Assembly: GCA_938008435.1 (NCBI GenBank)
Contig: CALLKK010000021.1
Coordinates: 29,769-93,768 of the forward strand
Source: an uncultured Steroidobacter sp.
Lineage (GTDB): Bacteria; Pseudomonadota; Gammaproteobacteria; Steroidobacterales; Steroidobacteraceae
Length of the DNA stretch: 64,000 nucleotides
Reading direction: 5' to 3'
The notes under the pieces were generated by a model. That model saw only the letters and a program-made list of their open reading frames with translations, was not told the DNA's origin and ran no database searches. Position 1 is the stretch's first letter; each line of letters opens with the position of its first letter. A program made the position numbers and the translations under genes. Shown one piece after another: positions 1 to 9,223 of this stretch.

Positions 1-1
1 G

Positions 2-1519
2 CTTTTGGCGACGAACCACAAGGACATCGGCACGATGTACTTGTTGTTCAGCCTGACGATGTTCTTCGTCGGCGGTCTGATGGCGCTCGTCATTCGCGCC
101 GAGTTGTTCCAGCCGGGTCTGCAGCTCGTCAATCCGCAGTTCTTCAACTCGATGACGACGATGCACGCGCTGGTCATGATCTTCGGCGCGGTCATGCCCG
201 CCTTCGTCGGCTTGGCGAACTGGATGATCCCGCTGCAGATCGGCGCGCCCGACATGGCGCTGCCGCGCATGAACAACTTCAGCTTCTGGATCCTGCCGTT
301 CTCCTTCACGCTGCTGCTGTCGACGCTGTTCGTCGAGGGCGGCGCGCCGGCGAGCGGCTGGACGCTTTATCCGCCGCTGTCGCTGCAGACGGGTAATGCG
401 TTCCCGCTGTCGATCTTCGCGATCCACTTGATGGGCGCCTCGTCCATCATGGGCGCGATCAACGTCATCGTGACCATCATGAACATGCGCGCACCGGGCA
501 TGACGCTGCTCAAGATGCCGCTGTTCGCGTGGACGTGGCTCATCACCGCGTACCTGCTGATCGCCGTGATGCCCGTGCTCGCCGGTGCGGTGACGATGCT
601 CCTGACCGACCACTACTTCGGCACGAGCTTCTTCTCGGCCGCCGGCGGCGGTGACCCGGTGATGTACCAGCACATCTTCTGGTTCTTCGGTCACCCCGAG
701 GTGTACATCATGATCCTGCCGGCGTTCGGCGTGATCTCCGAGATCATCCCGACGTTCGCGCGCAAGCGCCTGTTCGGCTACGACGCGATGGTGTACGCGA
801 CCGCCTCGATCGCGTTCCTGTCGTTCATCGTGTGGGCGCACCACATGTTCACGGTCGGCATGCCGCTCGCGGGTCAGATGTTCTTCATGCTCGCGACGAT
901 GCTGATCGCGGTGCCGACGGGCGTGAAGGTCTTCAACTGGACCGCGACGATCTACAAGGGCTCGCTCTCGTTCGAGCCGCCGATGCTCTTTGCGCTCGCC
1001 TTCGTGTTCCTGTTCACGATCGGCGGGTTCTCGGGCTTGATGCTCGCGATAGTGCCGGCCGACTTCCAGTATCACGACACGTACTTCGTGGTGGCGCACT
1101 TCCACTACGTGCTCGTGCCCGGCGCCGTGTTCGCGCTCATGGCGGGCGTGTACTACTGGCTGCCGAAGTGGACCGGCCACATGTACAACATGACGCTCGC
1201 GAAATGGCACTTCTGGCTGTCGGCGATCTTCGTGAACGTGCTGTTCTTCCCGCAGCACTTCTTGGGTCTGGCCGGCATGCCGCGTCGTATCCCGGACTAC
1301 AACACGCAGTTCGCCGACTGGAACATGATTTCTTCCATCGGCGCGTTCGGCTTCGGTCTGTCGCAGCTGCTCTTCGCCGTGGTGATCTTCCAGGCGATCC
1401 GCGGCGGCGCCAAGGCGACGGACAAGGTGTGGGACAGCGCAGCGCCTCACGGTCTCGAGTGGACGCTGAGCTCGCCGCCGCCGTACCACAGCTTCGAAGT
1501 CGCTCCGGAAGTGAAGTAA
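2..1519 (+). CDS. ctaD: cytochrome c oxidase subunit I (5' truncated)
   Basis: Catalytic subunit of aa3-type oxidase, reducing O2 at the heme a3-Cu(B) centre in the inner membrane. The frame is open from the first bases ([14 protein letters not shown]), which is internal to the family, so the start lies left of the window. About 505 residues are visible. Family signatures are intact: the HPEVY motif of the Cu(B) His-Tyr cross-link preceded by FG with the proton-channel Glu (A1-type), the HH pair in AHHMFTVG, and HFHY carrying the heme ligands. It ends in a Pro-rich tail (SSPPPYHSF). A small membrane peptide, ctaG and ctaE follow on the same strand, the usual order; subunit II (ctaC) is expected to the left. 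Confidence 0.98.
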   Translation, partial: LLATNHKDIGTMYLLFSLTMFFVGGLMALVIRAELFQPGLQLVNPQFFNSMTTMHALVMIFGAVMPAFVGLANWMIPLQIGAPDMALPRMNNFSFWILPFSFTLLLSTLFVEGGAPASGWTLYPPLSLQTGNAFPLSIFAIHLMGASSIMGAINVIVTIMNMRAPGMTLLKMPLFAWTWLITAYLLIAVMPVLAGAVTMLLTDHYFGTSFFSAAGGGDPVMYQHIFWFFGHPEVYIMILPAFGVISEIIPTFARKRLFGYDAMVYATASIAFLSFIVWAHHMFTVGMPLAGQMFFMLATMLIAVPTGVKVFNWTATIYKGSLSFEPPMLFALAFVFLFTIGGFSGLMLAIVPADFQYHDTYFVVAHFHYVLVPGAVFALMAGVYYWLPKWTGHMYNMTLAKWHFWLSAIFVNVLFFPQHFLGLAGMPRRIPDYNTQFADWNMISSIGAFGFGLSQLLFAVVIFQAIRGGAKATDKVWDSAAPHGLEWTLSSPPPYHSFEVAPEVK

Positions 1520-1525
1520 CGGACC

Positions 1526-1651
1526 GTGTCGGAAGTCTTGAACGACCTCGATCGCAAGCGCCGCATTCGCCGTACAGCCATCTGGCTGGCGCTCGTGGCG
1601 CTCGCGTTCTACGTCGGTTTCATCGCGATGAGCGTGATGAAGAGCAATTGA
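1526..1651 (+). CDS. 41-residue single-pass membrane peptide, probable cytochrome oxidase small assembly protein
   Basis: A GTG-initiated frame of 41 codons starts 6 bp after the ctaD stop. It encodes a basic N-terminus (DRKRRIRRT) followed by one hydrophobic helix (about residues 17-37) and a short charged end. Small proteins of this shape lie between ctaD and ctaG in many beta- and gammaproteobacteria and are annotated as oxidase small assembly proteins; their mechanism is poorly known. The conserved place in the operon and the helix support a real gene. No strong ribosome binding site is visible, so coupling to ctaD translation is likely (inference). Confidence 0.7.
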   Translation: MSEVLNDLDRKRRIRRTAIWLALVALAFYVGFIAMSVMKSN

Positions 1652-1750
1652 AGGAGGCCGTGGCGAGCGATAACCGCAGCACGCTGAGCAGACAGGCATG
1701 CAAGGCCGTCTGCCTGCCGCGCGGAGCGCTCGCCGCGGGTCGCTAACGTC

Positions 1751-2290
1751 GTGAACGATCAGCTGAAGCGCAATCACCGCAGTCTGGCGAGCCGCCTCTG
1801 GCTGTTCGCAGGCGGCAGCTTTGCCTTCGGATTTGCGTTGGTGCCGCTGTACGACGTCCTCTGCGACGTCACGGGCTACGGCAATCGCTCGCGGCTCGTC
1901 GAAGCGGCCGAAGTGGTCGAAGCGCCCGACGAGAATCGCTCGATCACCGTGGAGTTCGTCTCGACCGCGCCCACCTACGGCAATTGGGAGTTCCGCCCGG
2001 CCGTGGGTTCGATGCAAGTGCAGCCGGGCAAGCTCTACGAGGCGCACTTCGAGGCCCGCAACCTGCGCTCGCAACCGATCGTGGCGCAGGCGGTGCCGAG
2101 CATCACGCCGTTCCAAGCGACCCGTTACTTCCAGAAGACGGAATGTTTTTGCTTTACGCCGCAGGCATTCGCGGCGGAGGAGAGCCGGCAGTTCACCGTG
2201 CGGTTCATCGTCGATCCGAAGCTGCCGGCGAACATCGACCGGGTGACGCTCGGTTACGCAATGTATGATGCTAAGCAAGGCAGCGGTTGA
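1751..2290 (+). CDS. ctaG: cytochrome c oxidase assembly protein CtaG/Cox11
   Basis: Copper chaperone that delivers Cu to the Cu(B) site of subunit I. The 179-residue protein has the expected N-terminal anchor (about residues 15-33, ending VPLYDVLC) and a periplasmic beta-domain. The copper-binding CFCF motif is at residues 132-135 (ECFCFTPQ), followed by the acidic stretch usual for Cox11. GTG start; the alignment of [10 protein letters not shown] with family N-termini supports it. It sits between ctaD and ctaE in the oxidase operon. An AAGGAGG at 1651-1657 is too far upstream to serve this start. Confidence 0.96.
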   Translation: MNDQLKRNHRSLASRLWLFAGGSFAFGFALVPLYDVLCDVTGYGNRSRLVEAAEVVEAPDENRSITVEFVSTAPTYGNWEFRPAVGSMQVQPGKLYEAHFEARNLRSQPIVAQAVPSITPFQATRYFQKTECFCFTPQAFAAEESRQFTVRFIVDPKLPANIDRVTLGYAMYDAKQGSG

Positions 2291-2373
2291 TTTCGCGCGC
2301 CGGCAGCGAGCGCTTCGTTGCCGACCGCACGACTCATCCGCGACCAGTAACTCTTAAGAATCAGGACCGTTTC

Positions 2374-3258
2374 ATGGCCCACGCAGATACGACACACGCG
2401 CCGTCCGACAAGTATTACGTCCCGCACTCCAGTCCGTGGCCGATCGTCGGCTCCCTCGCGCTGTTCACGACAGTTTCCGGTGCGGCGATGCTGATCAACG
2501 ACTCGAGCGCAGGCTCGATCGTCTTCCCGCTCGGACTCGTCCTGCTGGCGATCATGTTCGCCGGCTGGTTCGGCAACGTGATCAAGGAGAGCGAAAGCCG
2601 CCTCTACAACGCGGCCGTCGACCGCTCGTTCCGCATGGGAATGATGTGGTTCATCTTCTCCGAGGTCATGTTCTTCGCCGCGTTCTTCGGCGCGCTCTGG
2701 TACGCGCGGCAGTACTCGGTGCCGTGGCTCGGCGGCGAGGGCGTGAAGATCTTCACCAAGGAGCTCCTCTGGCCGCAGTACGAGGCCTCCTGGCCGACCA
2801 ACGGCCCTGAGCAGCTCGGCGGCGAGTTCGGCGTCATCCCCGCGTTCGGTCTGCCGGCAATCAATACGGCGATCCTGTTGACCTCGGGCGTGACGATCAC
2901 GATCGCGCATCACGCGCTCAAGGCCGGCAACCGTACGGTGCTCAACATCTTCCTCGCGCTCACGTTCCTGCTCGGCTTCCTGTTCGTTTATCTGCAGGCG
3001 CACGAGTACATCGAGGCGTATCAGCACCTCAACCTGACGCTCGGCTCGGGCATCTACGGTTCGACGTTCTTCATGCTGACGGGCTTCCACGGCTTCCACG
3101 TGACCGTGGGCGCGATCATGCTGGTGGTGATCTGGCTGCGCTGCGTGCGCGGACACTTCACGCCGACGCATCACTTCGCCTTCGAAGGCGTGGCCTGGTA
3201 CTGGCACTTCGTCGACGTGGTGTGGCTCGGCCTGTTCATCTTCGTCTACTGGCTGTAA
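2374..3258 (+). CDS. ctaE: cytochrome c oxidase subunit III
   Basis: Third core subunit of aa3 oxidase, seven-helix type, 294 residues. The ATG at 2374 gives the family N-terminus (MAHADTTHAPSDKYYVPHSSPWP); the frame is open 29 codons further upstream but that part does not look like the family. Hallmarks include the VNDSSAG-like INDSSAG loop, TGFHGFHVTVGAIML and the C-terminal AWYWHFVDVVWLGLF. The last gene of the structural part of the operon; a strong hairpin follows the stop. Confidence 0.97.
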   Translation: MAHADTTHAPSDKYYVPHSSPWPIVGSLALFTTVSGAAMLINDSSAGSIVFPLGLVLLAIMFAGWFGNVIKESESRLYNAAVDRSFRMGMMWFIFSEVMFFAAFFGALWYARQYSVPWLGGEGVKIFTKELLWPQYEASWPTNGPEQLGGEFGVIPAFGLPAINTAILLTSGVTITIAHHALKAGNRTVLNIFLALTFLLGFLFVYLQAHEYIEAYQHLNLTLGSGIYGSTFFMLTGFHGFHVTVGAIMLVVIWLRCVRGHFTPTHHFAFEGVAWYWHFVDVVWLGLFIFVYWL

Positions 3259-3267
3259 CGAACCGAG

Positions 3268-3297
3268 GGCGGACGGCGTCATGCTGCGCCGTCCGCC
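3268..3297. terminator. hairpin between convergent ctaE and DUF2909 gene
   Basis: A perfect 11-bp inverted repeat (GGCGGACGGCG / CGCCGTCCGCC) with an 8-nt loop begins 10 bp after the ctaE stop and lies between two convergent genes. It has no T-run on either side, so it may be a weak or Rho-assisted terminator or an mRNA 3' stabiliser. A second small hairpin (GGTCGC-ttca-GCGACC, 3318-3333) follows and overlaps the 3' end of the convergent gene. Confidence 0.5.
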
Positions 3298-3324
3298 GTC
3301 ATCGCTTCCGCATTTGCGGTCGCT

Positions 3325-3528
3325 TCAGCGACCGAGCCCGTGGGGTTGGATCCAGCCTTGCGACCAAGCAAGGAACAGCAGGACAAAGAGCGCGACGGAT
3401 AGCGCGATCCGGATCGTCAGCGCGTTCGCCATCTTCTTCGACTCGCCCTTGTCGTTGACGAGGTGGAACAGACCCGAGCCCAAGCTCGCGACGATGCCAA
3501 GGAGACAGGCGATGATGAGCAGCTTCAT
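3325..3528 (-). CDS. twin-transmembrane protein, DUF2909 family
   Basis: A 67-residue protein with two predicted helices (about residues 2-20 and 40-58) separated by a short charged loop (NDKGESKKM). This matches DUF2909 proteins, which are commonly encoded beside cytochrome oxidase genes. The ATG at 3528 gives MKLLIIACLLG, the typical N-terminus. It is convergent with ctaE and divergent from the SURF1 gene. A role in oxidase assembly is inferred from position only. Confidence 0.85.
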   Translation of the reverse strand: MKLLIIACLLGIVASLGSGLFHLVNDKGESKKMANALTIRIALSVALFVLLFLAWSQGWIQPHGLGR

Positions 3529-3614
3529 TGATCGGCAAGGGCGCAGCGAGCTTGGGCGGAGGACACGCACGAGCGCGTGACGATGCGCCGCTCGCGGTTC
3601 GAACGCAGTATATC

Positions 3615-4349
3615 TTGACCATCCGCTTCGCAAATCGTCGTTTTTCCCCCTCCGTCGTCGGCACCGTCCTCGTCGTCGTCGGCGTCGTTCTGTTCGTCAA
3701 TCTCGGCTTCTGGCAGTTGCGCCGCGCGGATGAAAAGCGGCAGATCGAAGCTGCCTACGCGCAGGGTCAGGAATCGACTGTCACGCTCGAGCGCGCGAAT
3801 CTCGACGCGCTGCCTCGCTATCAAAAGGTGCGCGCCCGCGGCCGCTACCGCGCCGAACGGCAGATCCTGCTCGACAACATGCCGTCCGCCGAGGGACGGC
3901 CCGGCTATCGCGTGCTCACGCCGTTCGAGCTCGAGGGCGGCGGCGTGGTGCTCGTCGACCGTGGCTGGATTCCCCTGGTCAATCGGCAAACGGACCAACC
4001 GGACATCGGCGTCGATGAGAATCCCCGCGAGGTATCCGGCACGCTCGATGAGCTGCCGCGACCGGGGCTTCGGGTCGGCGATCCGGCCGCCGAGCCTGCG
4101 GACAAGTGGCCGCTATTGCTGAACTTTCCGACGCGGGAGATGATCGAACGAGCGCTCGGCACACGGGTCGGCAAGCATATCGTCCTGCTCGATGCGGCCG
4201 CTCCGGACGGATATCAGCGACAATGGCAACGGCTCACGCAGCTCAGCCCCGAGCGCCACGTCGGCTATGCCGTGCAGTGGTTTGCATTCGCCTTCGTTGC
4301 GGTCGTGCTCTACGTGGTGCTGAGCCTGCGTCGTGGGCACGATCAGTGA
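3615..4349 (+). CDS. SURF1 family cytochrome oxidase biogenesis protein
   Basis: Assists heme a insertion into subunit I. It has an N-terminal helix (VVGTVLVVVGVVLFVNLGFWQLRRADEK), a periplasmic domain with the family motifs GRY...ILLDN, GYRVLTPFEL and VLVDRGWIP, and a second C-terminal helix (HVGYAVQWFAFAFVAVVLYVV); 244 residues. No ATG or GTG suits the start. The TTG at 3615 is chosen because it opens just before the first helix; the frame stays open to 3528 over the divergent gene's start. Next gene downstream is the SCO-like protein. Confidence 0.92.
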   Translation: MTIRFANRRFSPSVVGTVLVVVGVVLFVNLGFWQLRRADEKRQIEAAYAQGQESTVTLERANLDALPRYQKVRARGRYRAERQILLDNMPSAEGRPGYRVLTPFELEGGGVVLVDRGWIPLVNRQTDQPDIGVDENPREVSGTLDELPRPGLRVGDPAAEPADKWPLLLNFPTREMIERALGTRVGKHIVLLDAAAPDGYQRQWQRLTQLSPERHVGYAVQWFAFAFVAVVLYVVLSLRRGHDQ

Positions 4350-4391
4350 ACGTCGATACGACGTCACGCATCACGATTCGAGAGAAGCTTC

Positions 4392-5033
4392 ATGGCGATT
4401 CCCGACGATCAACGACAAGCGGCTCAACAGCCTGGCTCGCCCGCGGCGAAAACACGTTCGCAGATCTGGGTACTTGTCGGCCTGTTCTTCGCGCCGCTCG
4501 CGATCGCCTTCGTGCTCTATTACGGGCTCGACGGTTGGCGTCCCGGCGGCGGCACCAATCGCGGCGATCTCATTCAGCCGCCGCGGCCGCTTCCCGAGGC
4601 CGCGCTCGTCACGCCGGACGGGACGACATTGCCAGCCGCCACGCTGCGCGGCAAATGGACGCTCGTCTACATCGGCAACGGCGCCTGCGATGAGCGCTGC
4701 CGCGAAGCGCTTACACTCATCCGCCAGAGCCGACTCGCGTTGAACGATGACATGACGCGCGTGCAGCGGCTGTTCCTGGTCACGGGCGAATGCTGCGATC
4801 GGGAGTACCTTGCGACCCATCACGAGGGATTGCTCGTTGCGCTCCTCGATGAGTCCGCCGCGGCGCTGCGCGAGGTCTTCGCCGAAGCGACGCCCGAGCC
4901 GCTCGATGAAGCAGGGCGCATCTACATCGTCGATCCGCTCGGCAATTTGATGATGAGCTATGCGCGGGATGCCGAGCCGAAAGGCCTGCTGACCGACATG
5001 AAGAAGCTCCTCAAGCTCTCGCACATCGGCTGA
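4392..5033 (+). CDS. membrane-anchored SCO1/SenC-like thioredoxin-fold protein
   Basis: A 213-residue protein with one N-terminal helix (about 25-44) and a periplasmic thioredoxin-like domain. It carries the SCO-type CxxxC motif (C99-DER-C103). The usual SCO copper-ligand His, normally found shortly before the YLVDP-G segment, is not seen: here that stretch reads PLDEAGRIYIVDPLGN. It may therefore act as a thiol reductase for Cu(A)/Cu(B) maturation rather than as a copper carrier (inference). Position between SURF1 and ctaA fits an oxidase biogenesis role. Confidence 0.85.
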   Translation: MAIPDDQRQAAQQPGSPAAKTRSQIWVLVGLFFAPLAIAFVLYYGLDGWRPGGGTNRGDLIQPPRPLPEAALVTPDGTTLPAATLRGKWTLVYIGNGACDERCREALTLIRQSRLALNDDMTRVQRLFLVTGECCDREYLATHHEGLLVALLDESAAALREVFAEATPEPLDEAGRIYIVDPLGNLMMSYARDAEPKGLLTDMKKLLKLSHIG

Positions 5034-5087
5034 GCTTACGGTCGGCCTTTGCTTTCCGCGTCTTTTCTTGGTTAGCTTGCCTCGATC

Positions 5088-6122
5088 ATGCGCACTCTCG
5101 TTGTATTCCGTCGTCTTGCGTTGTTCGGCGCTTGTCTTGCTTTCGTCGTCGTCGTTCTCGGCGCCTGGGTGCGCTTGAGCGCGGCAGGGCTCGGCTGTCC
5201 CGATTGGCCCGGCTGCTACGGTCATCTGACCGTCGATGCCGCTGCGCGCAATCTCGAAGCGATCTCGAGCGCATTTCCCGATCGTCCTTTCGACTATTCG
5301 AAAGCGATCAAGGAGATGGTGCATCGCTATTTCGCCTCGACGCTCGGCCTGACCATCCTCGTGCTCGCAGGCATTGCGATCGCCAATCGCAAAGATCCGG
5401 AGCAGCCGGTCGTGCTGCCGCTCGCGCTCGTCGCGCTCGTCATCTTGCAGGGTCTGCTCGGCATGTGGACGGTGACGCTCCTGCTCAAGCCGCTCATCGT
5501 CGTGCTGCACCTCTTGGGCGGACTGTCCACGATGGCCCTGCTCGCCTGGCTCGCCTACAAACCGAAAACCTCCTCGCAGCGCATGGCCACCTCGCGCGAG
5601 GTCAATCGTTCGCAGCGGCTGCGCAATCTCACGCTCGTCGGTCTCGCGGCGCTCGTGTTGCAGATCTCGCTCGGCGGCTGGACCAGCAGCAACTACGCCG
5701 CGCTCGCCTGTCCTGACTTCCCGCAATGTCAGAACGCGTGGTGGCCCGAGATGAACTACGAGGACGCCTTCGTGCTCTGGCGCGGCCTCGGCATCGATTA
5801 CGAAGGCGGCGTGCTCGATCATCCCGCGCGCGTCGCCATACATTTCACGCATCGCTTGGGCGCGATCGTCGCTGCGCTCGTGCTCGGCTGGGTGAGTGTC
5901 GCTGCCTTCCGGCACGGCACGGGCGCGGTGCGCACGGGTGCAGCGCTGCTCGGGGTGTTGCTCATTGCACAGCTCATCGTCGGGCCGCTCATGGTCGTGC
6001 GCGGGTTGCCGCTCGGACTTGCGACGGCGCACAACGGCGTGGCAGCGCTGCTCGTCATTGCGGTCGTGCGTCTGCTGAAAGCGTGCAATGCCGAGCTCAG
6101 CACGCGCTCGGCGTTGGCGTAG
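5088..6122 (+). CDS. ctaA: heme A synthase (COX15/CtaA)
   Basis: Oxidises the C8 methyl of heme O to make heme A. At 344 residues with about eight hydrophobic helices it has the family length. Visible signatures include the first-helix WVRLSAAGLGCPDWPGCYG segment, the His-containing EMVHRYFAS, VVLHLLGG, and the second-half repeats GGWTSSNYAALACPDFPQC and IHFTHRLGA. It precedes ctaB by 33 bp, so the two heme A enzymes are probably cotranscribed. Confidence 0.96.
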   Translation: MRTLVVFRRLALFGACLAFVVVVLGAWVRLSAAGLGCPDWPGCYGHLTVDAAARNLEAISSAFPDRPFDYSKAIKEMVHRYFASTLGLTILVLAGIAIANRKDPEQPVVLPLALVALVILQGLLGMWTVTLLLKPLIVVLHLLGGLSTMALLAWLAYKPKTSSQRMATSREVNRSQRLRNLTLVGLAALVLQISLGGWTSSNYAALACPDFPQCQNAWWPEMNYEDAFVLWRGLGIDYEGGVLDHPARVAIHFTHRLGAIVAALVLGWVSVAAFRHGTGAVRTGAALLGVLLIAQLIVGPLMVVRGLPLGLATAHNGVAALLVIAVVRLLKACNAELSTRSALA

Positions 6123-6155
6123 GGTCAGGTAGAATCGTTCGAAGCCCGCACCTAC

Positions 6156-7076
6156 ATGTCCTCGGTGACCGTGGAAAACCCTCCGGCACAGCCTCAACGC
6201 GCTTCGTGGCGCGACTTCTACGAGCTCGGCAAGCCGCGCGTGGTGATGCTCATCATGTTCACCGCGATCGCGGGCATGTTTCTTGCGACGCCGGGGTGGC
6301 CGCCGCTCGATGCGCTCGTGTTCGGCTCGCTCGGGATCGCGCTTGCGGCATCTTGCGCCGCCGCCATCAATCACGTGATCGACCGGCGCTTCGATGCGCA
6401 GATGGCGCGCACACGTTACCGGCCGCTGCCCACTGGTCACGTCACCGAACGCCAAGCGCTTGCCTACGCGACGCTGCTCGGCGTTCTGTCGATGGTGCTG
6501 CTGGTCGGCGGCGTCAACGTGCTCACCGCGGTGCTCACGTTCTTTTCGCTGATCGGCTATGCGGTCATCTACACCGTGTGGCTCAAACACGCGACGCCGC
6601 AGAACATCGTCATCGGCGGCGCGGCGGGCGCGGCACCGCCCGTGCTCGGATGGACCGCCGTCACCGGCAGTGTCGATCCGCATTCGCTGTTGCTCTTTCT
6701 CATCATCTTCACCTGGACGCCGCCGCATTTCTGGGCGCTGGCGATCGCACGGCGCGACGAGTATGCCAAGGCCGGCATTCCGATGCTGCCGGTCGCGTAC
6801 AGCACGGAGTTCACGCGCCTGCACATCCTGCTCTATACGATCCTGCTCGTGATCGTGACGTTGCTGCCGTACCTTACGGGCATGAGCGGGCTCATCTATC
6901 TCGGCTTTGCGCTCGTGTTCGGCGCCGCCTTCCTCTATCGGGCGCTCGAGCTCAAGATGCGCTCCGATGCGCGTCTGCCGATGCGCACGTTCACCTTCTC
7001 GATCAAGTACCTCGCGTTCATCTTCGCGGGGCTCTTGATCGACCATTACTTCCTGTTCCGGCTGGAGGGGCTGTAG
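6156..7076 (+). CDS. ctaB: protoheme IX farnesyltransferase (heme O synthase)
   Basis: UbiA-superfamily prenyltransferase that adds the farnesyl group to heme B to give heme O. The 306-residue protein has the first Asp-rich signature [21 protein letters not shown] and the second region [21 protein letters not shown], with multiple helices. Substrate is passed to CtaA encoded just upstream. It is the last recognisable member of the oxidase block. Confidence 0.97.
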   Translation: MSSVTVENPPAQPQRASWRDFYELGKPRVVMLIMFTAIAGMFLATPGWPPLDALVFGSLGIALAASCAAAINHVIDRRFDAQMARTRYRPLPTGHVTERQALAYATLLGVLSMVLLVGGVNVLTAVLTFFSLIGYAVIYTVWLKHATPQNIVIGGAAGAAPPVLGWTAVTGSVDPHSLLLFLIIFTWTPPHFWALAIARRDEYAKAGIPMLPVAYSTEFTRLHILLYTILLVIVTLLPYLTGMSGLIYLGFALVFGAAFLYRALELKMRSDARLPMRTFTFSIKYLAFIFAGLLIDHYFLFRLEGL

Positions 7077-7146
7077 CCATAGGACGGATCGAGCCAGTGC
7101 TCTTGTCTCACCCTCCAGCTCCTGGTCTCGAATCGCCGGCGTACCG

Positions 7147-8361
7147 ATGCCTCGTACGCGATCGCTGATTCCGGCACTCCTGCTGGCAGTCATCGCGCTC
7201 ATCGCGTACGGCTCGCTGTACCCGTTCAATTTCAAACCCGATGCGATCGACGGCGGCGTGCTCGATGCTCTCACGCGACTGTCGTGGGCGCGTGCCGGGC
7301 GCGGCGATCACATCGCAAACGTGCTCTTGTATCTGCCGCTGGGGTTCTGTCTGTACCTGTGGCTCGATACGCACTTACGCCGCTACGCCGCTTTCGTCAT
7401 CACGGTCGCGTGCGGCGCGCTGCTGTCGTTTTCGATCGAGCTCGCGCAGGTGTACATCTCGCCGCGCGTGCCGAGCCTGAAGGATCTCGCGCTCAATACG
7501 ATCGGCACGCTGCTCGGTGCGCTCGGCGGGCTCGCCTGGCAGGGGATCGCCGGCCTCATGCATCTGCCGGCCCGCACGGGACGGCCGAGCCGCGATCCAG
7601 GTGCGGCGCTCGTCTTGAGCGCATGGATGCTGTTTCGCTTGACGCCGTTCTTGCCGCAGTTCGATCTCGCCAAGCTCAAGACTGCGTTGCAGCCGCTCTT
7701 TGCGCCGCGCTGGGATGCGCCGTCGGTCGGCATCTATCTCGTATGCTGGCTCATCGTCAGCCGTGCGGTCGATGGGCTCGTGAGCCGTTCGCGGCGGCTG
7801 GAAGTGCTGCTGCTCGTGATCGCAGCAGTGCTCGTGGGACGCTTGCTCGTCGCCAATCAAACCTTCGTCGCCGACGAGCTGTTGGCACTCGTGCTGCTGC
7901 TTCCCGTGCTCGTGCTGATGGATCGGCTCGCGCCTGCCGTGCAGCACGCGGCATTGCTCATCGGGCTTGCGTTCGTGATCGTCGTCGAGGAGCTCGCGCC
8001 GTTCGAGTTTGCGAGCACTGCTGCGGCGTTCGATTTCTGGCCGTTCAAAGTGTGGGTCGAACACGGCTGGAGCGCAGCGATGCTCATCGATTGGAGCAGC
8101 CTTTTCGGGAGACTCTTTTTCTTCACTGCGCTCATGTGGCTGCTGAGGCAGGCGGGTCTCGCCATCCACGCGACGCTCGTGGTCGCGGTCGGCGGCGCCC
8201 TCGCGCTCGAAGTGTTCAAGCTATGGCTGCCCGACCAGGGCGGCTCGCTGACGATGCCGGTCCTGGTGCTCGGCATCGGGCTCATTCTGCGCCGCTTCGA
8301 ACGGTCGCGCCCGAGCCGTTATACGTCGAATCTCATCTCCCGACCCGGGCGCAGCCGTTGA
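7147..8361 (+). CDS. VanZ family membrane protein
   Basis: A 404-residue polytopic protein. The N-terminal part has the VanZ-like pattern: a first helix ending YGSLYPFNF, HIANVLLYLPLGFCLYLWL, then SIELAQVYISPRVPSLKDLALNTIGTLLGALGG, the usual SxxE...D-x-N-T-x-G block. The second half is a longer membrane extension of unknown role. Family function is unsettled (VanZ is linked to teicoplanin resistance); no resistance claim is made. Its 3' end overlaps the convergent lipoprotein gene by 29 bp. Confidence 0.85.
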   Translation: MPRTRSLIPALLLAVIALIAYGSLYPFNFKPDAIDGGVLDALTRLSWARAGRGDHIANVLLYLPLGFCLYLWLDTHLRRYAAFVITVACGALLSFSIELAQVYISPRVPSLKDLALNTIGTLLGALGGLAWQGIAGLMHLPARTGRPSRDPGAALVLSAWMLFRLTPFLPQFDLAKLKTALQPLFAPRWDAPSVGIYLVCWLIVSRAVDGLVSRSRRLEVLLLVIAAVLVGRLLVANQTFVADELLALVLLLPVLVLMDRLAPAVQHAALLIGLAFVIVVEELAPFEFASTAAAFDFWPFKVWVEHGWSAAMLIDWSSLFGRLFFFTALMWLLRQAGLAIHATLVVAVGGALALEVFKLWLPDQGGSLTMPVLVLGIGLILRRFERSRPSRYTSNLISRPGRSR

Positions 8362-9085
8362 CTTCGCGTCCGTCCAGGATGGCCTTGGCCGAATAAGCGA
8401 AGTACTCACCCGACATCGAATCGCGGCACGGCTGCGCGTGCACCATGAGCTCGAGCTCATGTCCGTTGCCGCGCGCGCTGTAGCGCACCGCACCTTCCGC
8501 ATTGATCGCCTCCGGTGCCGCGAAACGCAGGCCGTCGGGCGTCTCAGGTTCGCGCCAGATGGCATGCGCCTCGTGCACTTCGACCGACCAGAACGGCTCG
8601 TTGCCGCGCGCGAGCACGACGTACGTCGGATCGGCTGCCTCGCAGCTCCGCAGATCCTCGGGCACCCCGGCGTAGAGAATTTCTTCGAGCACGAACACGC
8701 CGGCGAAGTCCTGCGCGGCAGGCACCTCATCCGCCGGCGCTCGCTCGCCATAGGCCTCGACATACAACGACACGGGCGTGGCTTGCTGCTCGTCAAGGAG
8801 CGTTTGCGCCAGCCCCTCGGGCGATTGATCGAGCACCCACAGCGTCGCCTGCGACGCCTCTTTGGCCCCGCACGCGTGAAAGGCCGCGCTGCCGTCCTCG
8901 GCGATGGTGATGATGCCGCGCTTGATCGCGAGGCTGGATTCGGTCGGCAGTACCTCGGCTGCGCTGCCTGCCTCCGGCACGTGCAAATCGAGCGATGCGC
9001 CAGGCGGCGCTTCCGGATCACGCGTACAGCCGGTCAGCAGGATACCGAGCGCCACGACGCCCGAGACGACGCGCGGAGATGGCAT
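8333..9085 (-). CDS. lipoprotein, COG3650-like
   Basis: A 250-residue predicted lipoprotein with signal peptide and lipobox LTGC (cleavage before the Cys of LLTGCTRDPE). The C-terminal domain carries ARGNEPFWSVEVH and a Cys-containing end (QPCRDSMSGEYFAYSAKAILDG... NGCARVG) typical of a family of uncharacterised lipoproteins; the two Cys may form a disulfide. ATG at 9085 is chosen because it opens the signal peptide; the frame is open far upstream as an antisense shadow of uvrD. Divergent from uvrD. Confidence 0.82.
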   Translation of the reverse strand: MPSPRVVSGVVALGILLTGCTRDPEAPPGASLDLHVPEAGSAAEVLPTESSLAIKRGIITIAEDGSAAFHACGAKEASQATLWVLDQSPEGLAQTLLDEQQATPVSLYVEAYGERAPADEVPAAQDFAGVFVLEEILYAGVPEDLRSCEAADPTYVVLARGNEPFWSVEVHEAHAIWREPETPDGLRFAAPEAINAEGAVRYSARGNGHELELMVHAQPCRDSMSGEYFAYSAKAILDGREVNGCARVGR

Positions 9086-9211
9086 GTAATTCCCTCGAGA
9101 AGCTGATCCTGCGGCGGAATACGAGAGGCGCACAGCATACCGAATTGCGGCCGCCGTGAGCCTGCGGCCCCTGAGCGGCCGCTGACGCCCGGAGCCGGGC
9201 GGCCGGTAGGT

Positions 9212-9217
9212 TACAAT
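9212..9217 (+). promoter_or_regulatory. possible -10 element of uvrD
   Basis: TACAAT lies 6 bp before the uvrD ATG at 9224, which would give a leaderless or nearly leaderless transcript. No clear -35 is seen. The 135-bp intergenic region also holds two palindromic GCGGCCGC octamers (9147-9154 and 9175-9182). Confidence 0.4.
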
Positions 9218-9223
9218 TGAGTG

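Noticed and set aside
1660..1746. A 28-codon GTG frame between the 41-residue peptide and ctaG
   Set aside because: AAGGAGG lies only 2 bp before the GTG, too close, and the peptide has no membrane segment or recognisable feature.
4371..7274. A 967-codon open frame on the minus strand across the SCO-like, ctaA and ctaB genes
   Set aside because: Composition is Arg/His/Asp/Glu-rich with no domain, the usual antisense shadow of high-GC genes; the plus-strand genes are well supported.
9147..9182. Two GCGGCCGC octamers 28 bp apart as an operator
   Set aside because: Short GC palindromes are common in this composition; no further support.
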